A stretch of DNA of 64,000 bases from Setaria digitata (Eukaryota > Nematoda > Chromadorea > Rhabditida > Setariidae): contig RCAB01000349.1 of assembly GCA_003640385.1 (NCBI GenBank), positions 1 to 64,000 on the forward strand. Reading direction: 5' to 3'. Numbering within the stretch: the first letter of the stretch is position 1; each line of letters opens with the position of its first letter. Shown piece after piece: positions 33,669-44,640 of the stretch. The notes beneath the pieces were generated by a model. That model ran no database searches, was not told where the DNA came from, and saw only the letters and a list, made by a program, of their open reading frames with translations. The position numbers were made by a program, and so were the translations under genes.

Positions 33669-36600
33669 GACAGTTATATTTTAAAAGAAAGAAGAAGTAG
33701 AAGAAAAATGCCTTTTTAGGCTCAAAATGATTGTTTTGCCAATTCGTTCACAGCCAAATACAATCCAAATACCCCATCCAGCATTTGATATTGTTACGGA
33801 AGTTATTCCTGTCCATTGAGCTCGAGAATCTTCTGAAATGAACTAATTCAAAAATAATTTTAATTACTTTTCCAAAAAAAAAAACGTTTTTTTTTCAGGT
33901 AAATTATTTATTTATTAAAAAAAAAAAAATTAATAATTGTTGTAAATAATCAATTATCGCTGAAATTGAATTCATTCTTTCATCAAAACAAAATTTATTA
34001 TTTCAAATTCAATTATCATTATCATTATCATCCAAAAGTTAACTTTTTATGCATTATTATTTTTGCAAAAAAAAAAAAAAATCTTCTCATAGATCTGATT
34101 AAATTGTTCCAATTTCAAACTTATCTTTAGGTCAGAGCATTTTTATAAATTTCAAATGATCAATGATTACCATTGTAAAAGATTAATGAACAATTTCGTT
34201 CATCGAATGGAAAAGAATGTAAATCATGAATTTCCATCGTTTTCACCGACAATCTTCAATTTTTTATGATCAATTTTTTTTTTAATAGCAAATGAAGCAA
34301 ATTAAAAAAAAAAAAAATTGTAAATTTTTTTTTCTTTTTTTTTAAATATCATTTTTTAATTTATTCATCTTTTTTCTTTCTTCCTCTCCTCAACAACATT
34401 TTTACCTCATTACCTTTTTAGCATCTATTTATTTTCTGTTTAGCTGAGCATTCCAAATTAGGAGATTTTAAAGATGTAACAAATCAATCTGTATGTTATT
34501 TTGGAAATGATACATAAAAAATTTTTACAAAATTCATTTCTAATTATTTAAGAGATTGAAAATAAAACTTGAAACAAAAAAAAAACCTTTGTGTCAGTTG
34601 AACCATCCCATTGCTATGTATTTCAGCGTCCTCTTTTCCAATCGTTCGAATTTCCAAAGCATTTAATATTGTTATTAATGGATTCCAAATATAGGAACCT
34701 GAAAATAAATCATCATTTTCTTTTTTTTTTTTTTTTTTCTGTGCCTAATTGATAAAAGATAACATTGAATTATCATCACTTCGAAAATGATAAATGATAT
34801 GATAGCATATGTTTGATTGTTTTAAATTAGCAGAAAATTAATTGCATCCATCTTTTTCCTTTTTCTTTTTTTTTGTATTCTTCTACATTTTTCTCTTTCT
34901 CTCTCTCTCTCTCTCTTCTTTTCCTCCTGTAATTCACAAGAAAAAAAAAAAAAAAAAAAAAAAAGAAAAGAAAGGAAAAAGAAAGTTCCATTTTTAGAAT
35001 TTGTTGGGAGGAAAAAAAAAAAGTTTAAAATTGAATTGAAATTATCGAACTTGAACGTAATCGAATACGAGCACCATTTGGTCGTTCTTTCTCATAAATC
35101 AATCTTGCTTCTACCCATTTTTGCCTTATTGTTAGCCAAAAATTACACTATAATACACACAATTTAATTGTTTCCTTCTTTCCTTTTCCTCTTTATTCTT
35201 TCAAAATTCTCAATAATTTCCACTTTTTCTTATATAATATATTATGTAAAAAATAATTTCATTATATACACGTATCACGTTTTATATCATTTAATTATAT
35301 ACACGTATCACGTTTTATAATCATTAATTATATACATGCATCACGTTTTATATCACTAGATACAGATAGATCTATCTATTTCATATTATATAAAACTTAT
35401 CAGTTAAAAAAAAAAAAAAAACAAAAAACAAAAAAAAAAAGGATATGCTGAAAGTTTATTATTAACATATTTATTATCTATGAGAATCATAATTTATTCT
35501 CATTATTATTATTATTATTACTAGTTGTTTATTAATTGTTTGACCGATCAATTAATTAATTTATAATTATTAGTTTAAAAGTCAGACGAATTGTAGAGGA
35601 AATGGAACAGAAGATGAAATGGAAATAGGTGAAAGAAATTTTCGAATTTTACGATTTTTATTTTTTTCTTTTTGTTATTTGTTTTTTTTTTTTTCTTACT
35701 GTTTTTTCATCTGATTTTTTTTTTTTAGTTTCTATTTAAAAAAAAAAAAAAAAAAATTTTTTTTCTAACTTCATGTTCCATGTCATTCAATATGCGATCA
35801 ATGGAAATGTGAACAGCAATGGTTATATTATCCGATGAATCTAAAAAAAAGAAATAGAAGTTTTTTTTTTTTTTCTTCAGCAAATTTATTGCAAATAATA
35901 TGTGTTTGTTATTGCTAAAATGATTGCTAGTAAACGTACGTGTAGACGTGAATTACGTCTGAAGAAGCAGATGTATACGTCTGTCTGCGTAATCTCGCAT
36001 GCTTATGGTAAATTTTTTTTTAGCGCATTGCAAACATCAACAATTTATACTGATAATATTATCAGTTAAGTGATAAAAAGAAAAAAAGATTAAATGTTCG
36101 AAAGAAAGGAGGAAGTTTAAGGGGATATGTATGATACGTGACCTCACGTATCATTAAATATTGATGTTAGAGCAAGTAGGAATATGATTTCGGCTTTTTC
36201 ACGTAATGCGTGAAACGATAGTTGTAGAAATTTTCAGTGCAGAAAGAGAACTGCTTATGTTCATTTAAAGTTACTATCATTATCAGTATATCATGTGATT
36301 AATTTTTAGGTGTATATATATATATATATAATCCTAATAAGGTACATTTCCAGCTAAGAGACATTCTGGATGTTAGAATTTTAAAAAAAAATCATTTCAT
36401 TGGTTTCTATGTTTCAATAAATCAATTTGTTAATTTTTTTTTTTTGAAAATGCAATACCTGGAAAACGATAATTGCGAAGTAAATTATCGATAATTTCAC
36501 GATCACTCAGCAAATCCTTTCGTTTCGGCTCATCAGTCGATAATTGACCAATTCTTAAATTTTGAAATTTCCTTTTTAAACTTAAAAAACGAAATTTTGA

Positions 36601-38263
36601 CAATTTTAAGAAATTAAGAAGGAATTTCGTTTTTCATTTAAATTTCATCAAATCTCTCGTATTACATAATGACATCTAAGCAATTTTTTCGTTTTTTTTT
36701 TTTTTAATTGGAAATTAAAGTTTTTTTTTTTTATTCATTTATAAAGCTAGAAATATATTGGCACTTTAAACTGGAATTATTAATCCAAAATTAAGTATAG
36801 CTTTAGAAAATTGGATAAAAATGTTTGATAAAATTTGAAATTGCTTAGCATTCTACCAAATTAGCTTTTTTTTTGTCGCATGTGAAAAAATTTTTATACT
36901 TTCAAATAAAAGCATTTAAAGGAAAAGAAAAAAACATATATTTATTCTTTTAATAAAAAAAAAAATTAGTGCATCATCAACTTCAAGAATCAATTCTACA
37001 TTTAAGACTGCTCTTAAAAGTGCAAAATCATCAAACAGACTGAATAAATATTTATTAATTTCTTCGTCGGATGTAATTTTAAAATTGAATTAGAATTAGA
37101 ATTTTGATTTTAGAGACAATTTTGGCTTTGCAGTTTTCTCTTCTTTTTTTCTTCCATTTTTTACCTCCTTTACTTTAATTTTTTTTTCCTCATCAGAATT
37201 TAATTTAATTTAAGAATGGTGAATTGTAATAAAATTTATTACAAATTTTTTAGCACAGTAGTTGCTGAGAAACATGTGGATAAATGTTGTAATATACTAA
37301 TATTTTGTGCAAAAATGAACCATTCATTGATGGTATTTTACTTTTATTATAGATAAAGATAAATTGATTTGGATTAATTAAAAATAAATTTTATCTAGAG
37401 ATCTTGATAAATGCTGAAAAGTTTTAATTAAATTTAATCCAAGTACGTCAGATATATTTTTAATAACAGGAAAAAAAACAAACAAACGCATATGGGGAAA
37501 AAAATTGTTGATGATTATATCAGAAAAAAAATAATGATTAGAAATTACCACTTTCATGGAAATTAATATTTTACAACGATTTTGAGAATGTAAATTTGTT
37601 TGGTGTAAAATTTACGAAGAAAAGAATTAGTGGTGAGTGAAAATTAATTGAATACTCAAAATCTAATCAAAATTGAGAAGAAAAAAGAAAGGTTGCAAGT
37701 TTTTACTGCCTTTTAAAATAACTGGAAGTTTATTGTCATCGAAAATTGAAAACTTCAAGACGCTGTTGTCAGTTGTAAAATATTCTCATTAAATGAGAGA
37801 TTTCAAAAAATAAAAAAAATAAAATGAAAATGTTAGGACATATGCAGTTGATAAAGAATGATAGGAATTTTGATGCGAAGCAATTTCAATTTCGGTAATA
37901 ACAATAAATAATTAATTGGCTGAATGAATTTTCCGGTCACTGACAACGATGAAACGATGAATGGCAAATAATATTGATAATCATTCATCATTTTATTTAA
38001 TGAAATTATTTAGCGGTTGGTAAAAAAAAATGTAATAATTTAATAATTATTTTGTTTACTTTTAATGCACCACACTTTCTTTCCATTAAATTTTTATGAA
38101 TAAAAGCAAAAAAAAAAAAGAAAAAAAAAAACCAATTTAAATGATATGATAAATAAACATACTCATCATCTCGATAAGTTTCCAATAAAGTTTCATTTCC
38201 AGTATATGCATTTGCGATTATAATATAATTAACAAATGAAAATCGTAAAAATGACAAAAACAT
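32067..38263 (-). CDS. Divergent Cys-loop-type ligand-gated ion channel subunit
   Basis: Exons 5'->3': 38263-38163, 36553-36459, 35840-35770, 35147-35051, 34698-34587, 34253-34171, 33832-33712, 33205-33061, 32610-32452, 32258-32067. Phases agree and give 391 aa. The start is a hydrophobic signal-like segment (MFLSFLRFSFVNYIIIANA). Receptor landmarks follow: REIIDNLLRNYRFPG, FWLTIRQKWVEARL, SYIWNPLITILN, then HSFPFDERNC (Cys180). Transmembrane spans are M1 about 236-254 (PTGILFLCSWLSLW), M2 about 259-280 (NHRFVISTTAFFTILII), M3 about 296-316 after TSYLKAIDIW, and M4 about 360-383. The M3-M4 loop is very short. The partner cysteine expected at 166 is Glu, and the stretch from Cys180 to M1 is about 20 residues short. 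Before M2, Arg261 sits at 0' but the anion-type Pro-Ala is replaced by Asn-His, so ion choice is unclear. The ligand is unknown. Intron 7 uses a GC donor. Confidence 0.87.
33206..33711 (-). other. Probable GC-AG intron in the channel gene
   Basis: The exon ends CTAAAAAG and the intron starts GCATTT. The acceptor CACCTAG precedes ATCAATAATG. Joining in phase 2 gives LSLKRSIMIWIWRLYAPTG, the usual run from the last extracellular strand into M1. The only nearby GT donor (GTATTT, earlier in the exon) is in the wrong phase and would delete CERIGKTIILSLK. The donor is not the strong GCAAGT form, so this needs transcript support. Confidence 0.6.
35261..35357. repeat. 33-bp tandem repeat, three copies
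   Basis: Units starting at 35261, 35294 and 35327 share ATTATATACACGTATCACGT followed by TTTATATCAT, with a few substitutions. It lies in intron 3 of the channel gene. Confidence 0.9.
35944..36215. repeat. Cluster of short perfect palindromes in a channel-gene intron
   Basis: Within 272 bp of intron 2 there are: AGACGT/ACGTCT arms at 35944-35960; a near-palindrome at 35968-35983; an 18-bp perfect palindrome (ACTGATAATATTATCAGT) at 36049-36066; 11-bp arms ATGATACGTGA/TCACGTATCAT with a 2-nt loop at 36131-36154; and 7-bp arms TTTCACG/CGTGAAA at 36197-36215. Most centre on ACGT. Confidence 0.85.
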
Positions 38264-40490
38264 TTTCCGTCCTTTTCTTTTTTTTCTCCTAAAAATATTG
38301 CAGAAAATGTGAAATTTCCCTTTCAGAAATTACAATAAGAAAGTTAGGCAAAATTAGAATGAATTTTTTGCGTTAATTAATAATATCAATTAATAATAGG
38401 TAATAATCGATAACAGTAATAATAGTCGCTAAAGGAACATACAAATATATTTATATGTTGTACGTGAAGAAAAAAAGCAATAACTGATCGATAAAGTCAA
38501 CAAATGTTGACCTTTGGTAATTTTCTTTTTTGAAACAAATAATGAGTAATTAATTAAAATAATCAATCGTATTAATTTAACCGTAGCAGAAGCAACAGTA
38601 GCAATATTAGTAGTAGTAGTGGGTAGTAGAAGTAGGTGCTGATAAGAGAGAAGAATCACTCTTGGTGATAATATTAGATAACAGCAGAGATCCAAATAGG
38701 TTACCGAGGTTGATAAATTATGATGATGAAAAGTGAATTTCGTTGATGATATTAGCAGCACTGATGATGATGATGATAATAATAATAGTAATAATAATGA
38801 TGATAATGGCGGAAATAATAATGATGAAGATCCATTTCACTGAACATGTAACAATAATACCATCTGTGAACAAAATGATGCCAAATGAGGACGATTATAC
38901 TTAGGTTGTTGTTGTTGTTGTTGCTGTTGATATTATTAGGTAAAGGATGTTGACCCAACTCTTGAAGTTCATTAATTTAATCTGTAAAATGATTAATTTA
39001 ACATATTCTTTAAAGAAATGATTAATTTGTAATTTTATATGAAACAATTAATTAACTGTTAACAAGCGATCATCAAATATGATTCAATAATTTATTGATT
39101 GAATCTAATACTTTATTATTATTATTATTATTACTGTTGTTGTTGTTATTATTATTATTATTATTATCATTTCATCCCATACCAAATTATTTGTAGCTTT
39201 TAGTTCAAATTTTAACGGAAAAAAAATTAAACTTTTTGTAAAATAAGAGAAAAAAGGTACGGAATAATTGAAAATTCCAATAGCATATGATTTCTTGGAT
39301 AATTATGCATAAAAAACAAAAAGAAAAATGATGATAATGATTAATTTAATACTAATTTATTTCCAATTTTTAACTGAAATTTTAATCGAAAAGAATGAAA
39401 TTTTTGTAGGGCAAAAAAAAAAAAAAAACGAAAAACAAAAAAGGAATAAAAAAAGTGAAAATTGAAATGGACGATAAAATGATAATGACGATTGAAATGA
39501 TGAAAAAAGGTAATTGGAAAAAAATAAAGATAAAAATGTCATCAGGCTGATGACGAATTGCGCACATTTTTATTTCTAATTTTTTTCCTTTTTTTTTTCT
39601 TTTTTTTTTTTTTGCTTTTTCTTTTCATCCAAATTGCTGACATTATTTCTGCTCAAATGTATTTAAAATAATTTATTAGTATAATGAATCCATCGATATT
39701 ATTGTATATTTCGGTGCCAATTTGAATTATTTTATTTTTTTTTATAAATAAAAGAAAATTTGGAAAAAAAAAAAAAAAAAAAGGAAAATGTTAGTACAAA
39801 TTCGAATTAAATGGTTGCCTTCAACCTTGTTGAATTCTGAATCAAATTTCAAAAATGCGTACGATACCTGCCATGTTTTATTGCTAAAAATTTCATTTTT
39901 TTTGACCAATGAAATATTTTAATATGCAAACTTTTTTCCTATCTTCTCTCTCTCTCTCTCCCTCTTCCTTCCTCTCTCTTTCCACTTTTATTCTTGTTTT
40001 TTTTTTTTTTTTTTTTTTAAATCAATTTTAAAATAACATTGAAACTGTCAACAACAATTTACTTTTTTTTTTCCCCCTCCCATCTCTGCTTCGATGAGAA
40101 TGAAAACGAGAAGAAATTAAATTACTGAAGAAAAAAAAAAAAAAAAAAAGAAACCTATTTCGTAAAAATGTTTACAAATAACTAATTATGTCATTACGTA
40201 TGAATAAATATGCATGCGTGAAAAACATGAAGCGTATAACACGTACAAATCAACATGATGTAATTATTATAATTTACAGTAAAATTTTCGAAAAAAAAAA
40301 AAAAAAAAAAGAAATATAAAAAGCAATTACAATTTTTAAAAATTGCTAATCAAACAAATGAATGCGAAATTATAAAGGATGAGAGGGAATTACAGAAAGA
40401 TTTGTTGCATTGCAAAATATTCAATTAATTAATTTTTTAAATTTATGAGATTTTTGAAATGCATTTTTTTGTATGTGTCTGAAGAGAATT

Positions 40491-40543
40491 TGAAAAAAAA
40501 AAAAAAAAAACAGAAANTGAAAAAAAAAAAAAAAAAAACAGAA
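40491..40543. repeat. Single-N duplication in an A tract, probable assembly artefact
   Basis: TGAAAA...CAGAAA (26 nt) is present on both sides of an N at 40517, the same pattern as the two larger duplications in this window. Confidence 0.75.
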
Positions 40544-43500
40544 AAGTGATAGTAGCAGCAATAAAATTATCGTGTAATTGCAATTTATAAAAAAAAAGAA
40601 AAAGAAACAGGACGATTTATTTTTTTTTTTGTACAGATATGATTTTTCATCAAAATAATTAATTAATGATGAATGAATATTTCAGCAATACAAATTCTTA
40701 ATTTGAAATAAGCAAAAAATTTTCTAGAACTAAAATGCGTAAATTGCAAAAAAAGAAAAAAATTTAAATTACAAAACAAACAAATTTCTGTTTTATTAAT
40801 TACTGCTTGTCAAAGTTAAATTTTTTTTTCCCCTTTATGTAACAAACATATCTAACAGAAATTAGAAATTGCATTCGAAACCCGAAATTTATAAATTTAT
40901 GAAAAATTTTTACTTCCAATTATTTCTTTTCCTTTCAAATGTCAGCACGAACCTAGTTTAGAGTAATAATTAAATTATTTCGAAATAAACTTAAAATAAC
41001 GATTTCTTCCTGTTGAATTTATCAAATTTTGTTGCGTGCAAAAAAAAAAAACCTTTGCAACTTTTTACTTTTTCAAACATAACTGAAATTATATTTCAAC
41101 TCATTAAGCAAACGAAAGAACATTAAAGTAAAGAAAAGAAAATAATTCTAAAGTTTAAAATAAAATTGATGAAACTAAAATTGTCTGAAAAAGAAAGGAG
41201 AAAAACAGAAATTTGTTAATTATATTACCTGCAATTACTTATTATCCTCACTTTTTTTCTTTTTCTTTTTTTTTTTTGCTTCTAATTATTTATTATCATT
41301 CATGAATTATTAATTTTATTTCACATATTTGTTTAACCAATAAACTTATTTCTAATTTTAAAAAAAAAAATAAAAAGAAAAAAAAAAGAAGAAAAATCAC
41401 TCAATCATATCAATTTTATTTAGCAGTTCGTTGAAATAAAAAGAAAAAACATTTTATGTGAAATGAAAAGAAAAATTTATATGCAATTTTGAGCATCTTT
41501 TGCCGATAAATTTAATTGTGTTTTGCAAAATTCAATTTCTTTTATATATTTCAGAAATATTGAGCAAGCATAATTAATTTACATTCATCCCCTCTCCTTT
41601 ATCAGCCTAATTATTGTTTACTCACTCTTTATTTATTTATTTTTACACTTATCACTCTTATTCGTTCATTATTATACTACATTATTTATTTATCAACTCC
41701 AAATTTCAAATTTACAAAAAAAAAAAAAAAAAGTAAAGAAATTTAAAAGAAAGTAAAAAAAAAAAATTCTGTGCAAAAGTATTTTAATAATTTTTATGAA
41801 AAAAAAAAAAAAATTAAGAAATTAGAAAAAAAAAAACGAAAAGTGGAAAGGGGAACGATTATTCATTTTGCGATATATAATTCAAATTATTTTCTCTGTT
41901 TCTTTACCCTTTCGTTTTCTTATTTATTTATTTTTTGTTTTTGGTTTATTTTCATTTCAAAAGTAATTTTGACATATAAAGAAAAATTTGAAGATAAAGG
42001 GAAAAAAAAAGGCAAAAATAACAAATATGTTAACAATAATATTTAGCATCAAATAAATAAACAAAAAAAAAAAGACAAAGAATAAACAAATATAAATAAA
42101 CATAAACAATATTTTTTTTTAAATAAATGAATAGTTTAGAAGAGAAAAAAAAAGAAGGAAAAATTGACCGATTTATTCAAATAATCTGCTTCTTCGTATT
42201 ATTTAACTCTCTCATTGCTACCATTTTGCATTTATTTAAAGAAAAAAACTTTTTTTCTCAATCCCTTTCTCTTTCTCTCTCTCTCTCTCTCACTTTTCAT
42301 TCTTTTCTAATAAATTTACCTATCTATCTCTCTTCTCGACTTTAGCTTCTTTTTTTAAAAAAAAAATTTTTTTTTTTCGTCATTTTTAAACATCTCTTTA
42401 CTTCTAAGAATTTTTAAAACAATTAGATCGATCATTTTAATTAACTAAACAAAAACATAAATTAAAAAAGAAAGCTTTCTCATCGCTTTCAATCACTTTC
42501 TCCCAGATTTCCTCCCGCTTTCTCCCAGATTTTCCATCGCTTTTCCTCAGCTCTTCCGCATCCTCAACTACAATTTATTGGTTTAGTAAATTTTGTTTTC
42601 ATTTAAAAAAAAAAAAAAAATTAGTTCATTAAAGATATCAAAGTATTTTTTTTTCTTTTTAAGAACCTTTCCGTAAAAAAAAAAAAAAAAGAAATGTTTC
42701 TTTCGTTCGTTAAAAATTTTCATTGAATCCGTTGAATAAATATTTGAAATATTTAATAAAAGTAAATATAAGAAAAAAAAAACAAAAAAAAAGAATGAAA
42801 AACAAAAAGCAATCAACAGGAAGCAAAGGAAGAAAAAAAAAAAAAGGGAAAAGACCGATTGGATATGATAAAATGTAATTCAAAAAATGATGTATTATCA
42901 GTAAAATCAAATTTTTTTTTTTATTTTGATGAGAAAATGGAGCAAATTTGTCAAAAGAAAAAAAGTTTTTTTGATGAAAAAATTTTTACTTTCATAAAAA
43001 TAATTCAATCAATAGTTAAGTATTCTTTTCTTCTGATGGCTAAATATTTTTTTTTAGCACACTCATTGTTAGGTTTTCTTGAAAAGTTCAAAAAAAAAAA
43101 CAAAAAACAAAAGAAAAAGTCTTAATTGCTTCATCCACAATTAAATTTCTTATTTAATGAATGTTTTAAAAAAAAAATAATAATAATAATATTATCCGTT
43201 TCCTCTTTCTCTCCTTTTTTTTCTATCTTTTTTTTTTTTTTTTTTAATTGAAAAACAGAAGCAAGTTTAAAAGCATTTATGATTTTTTGTGCATTACTAA
43301 TTTCTACAAGCGAGGAGGTTATCAATCAATCAAACCACCTAGCCTGTATTTCAAGGCGGTAGAAAAAAAGGGTTAGACAATTTCTTGTTAATTAGCAAAT
43401 CAAAATGATCAACAAATTCGTACAGTAGTGATAACATTCTGAACATTCTCTTCATAATGATCATTTAATGAATTTGAATCAAAAAATTAATAATAATAAT

Positions 43501-44029
43501 AATAATCTATGTAAGAATTAATTATTAAACAATTCTAATTTATAACCTAAACAAGGTCACTTTTTCTCTCTCTCTTTTTCTTTATTTAGGTCGGAAATTT
43601 ATAAGAAAAATACTAAATAGACTACAGGAGAGCAAACTTAAGAAGCCAGTAGTGTTTCTGTGAGGGAGTGAAGAGAGATGAGAAACGTTAAGCTTAATTA
43701 ATTACTTAGTTCCATATATCTAAATTCTTTTTAGTGCTTACATCTATCTTTATGAGCCAAATTTTTGCCGCCAAAGGTGGCGAAATGTAAAATTCAGAAG
43801 GAGAGCGCATAAGTTTATTAAATAAAAAATATAATTAATGAGCGCATATTTTTGAACTTCTCTTACTAATATGCCAAAATTTATAAAATATACACAAATA
43901 GACATTTATTTAAAAAAGAAAAAAAAAAGAAAAATTTCAAAATATTCTTGGCAAAATATTATAGTATATTTTGTCTAAAAATATTATTAGTATAAACAAA
44001 AACAAAAACATAAACGGAACACAAAAGTA

Positions 44030-44640
44030 TATGGAAGAAAAAGAGCAAATTTATAGGCGAACATATAAACATGTGAACAAATGCATAAGCAGGAATGTAT
44101 GAAACTATAAATAATAAACAAATTCATAAAAATAAACGAAAACTAACATACGCTTTTTTCGGAAATAAAGAAATATGAATGGATAAACAAAAGCAGAAAA
44201 ATAAGTGAGTAAATAAGTATATAGGGCATGCAGGAAAATTTGAATAAACAAAGATAGGCACGTTGAAATACGTGAATAAACAAACATATGGATAAACAAG
44301 GATTAGAGGAGAAAATAGGTGAATGAACAAACACATAGATAAATAAAAGCATCTACGGAGAAACATATGCATAAACATTTTTGCATAGACAAAAAAGATA
44401 CACGGGAAAACACGTCGATAAACAAAGATGTAAACAGAAGACGTGCATAAACAAAGAAATACACTGAAGAACACGTGGATAAACAATGATATATATGGAG
44501 GAACACGTGAATAAACAAAGATATATAAGGAGGAGATATATACGGCGGAACATGTGGATAAGCAAGGATAGATACGGAGGAAGACGTGGATAAACAAAGA
44601 TATATACGGCAGAACACGTGGGTAAACAAAGACAAGCGTG
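44030..44640. repeat. Minisatellite, about 31-32 bp period, forkhead/E-box-like units
   Basis: The best-preserved part (44410-44635) repeats GGATAAACAAAGATATATAC followed by GGAGGAACACGT. ATAAACAA-type cores fall at about 44418, 44447, 44479, 44510, 44558, 44589 and 44622. Older, more diverged copies extend back to about 44030. Many units hold (A/G)TAAACAA, a forkhead-type core, and several hold CACGTG or CACGTN. All three minus-strand frames stay largely open because the unit lacks stop codons there, which creates false Tyr/Phe/Ser-rich ORFs. Confidence 0.88.

Noticed and set aside
38429..38958. Minus-strand ORFs upstream of the channel gene
   Set aside because: Composed of ATG/ATA and GTT trinucleotide tracts (runs of Asn, His and Tyr).
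42859..43125. 88-codon plus-strand ORF
   Set aside because: Lys/Phe/Ile-rich product of A and T runs, with no splice or start context and no recognised motif.
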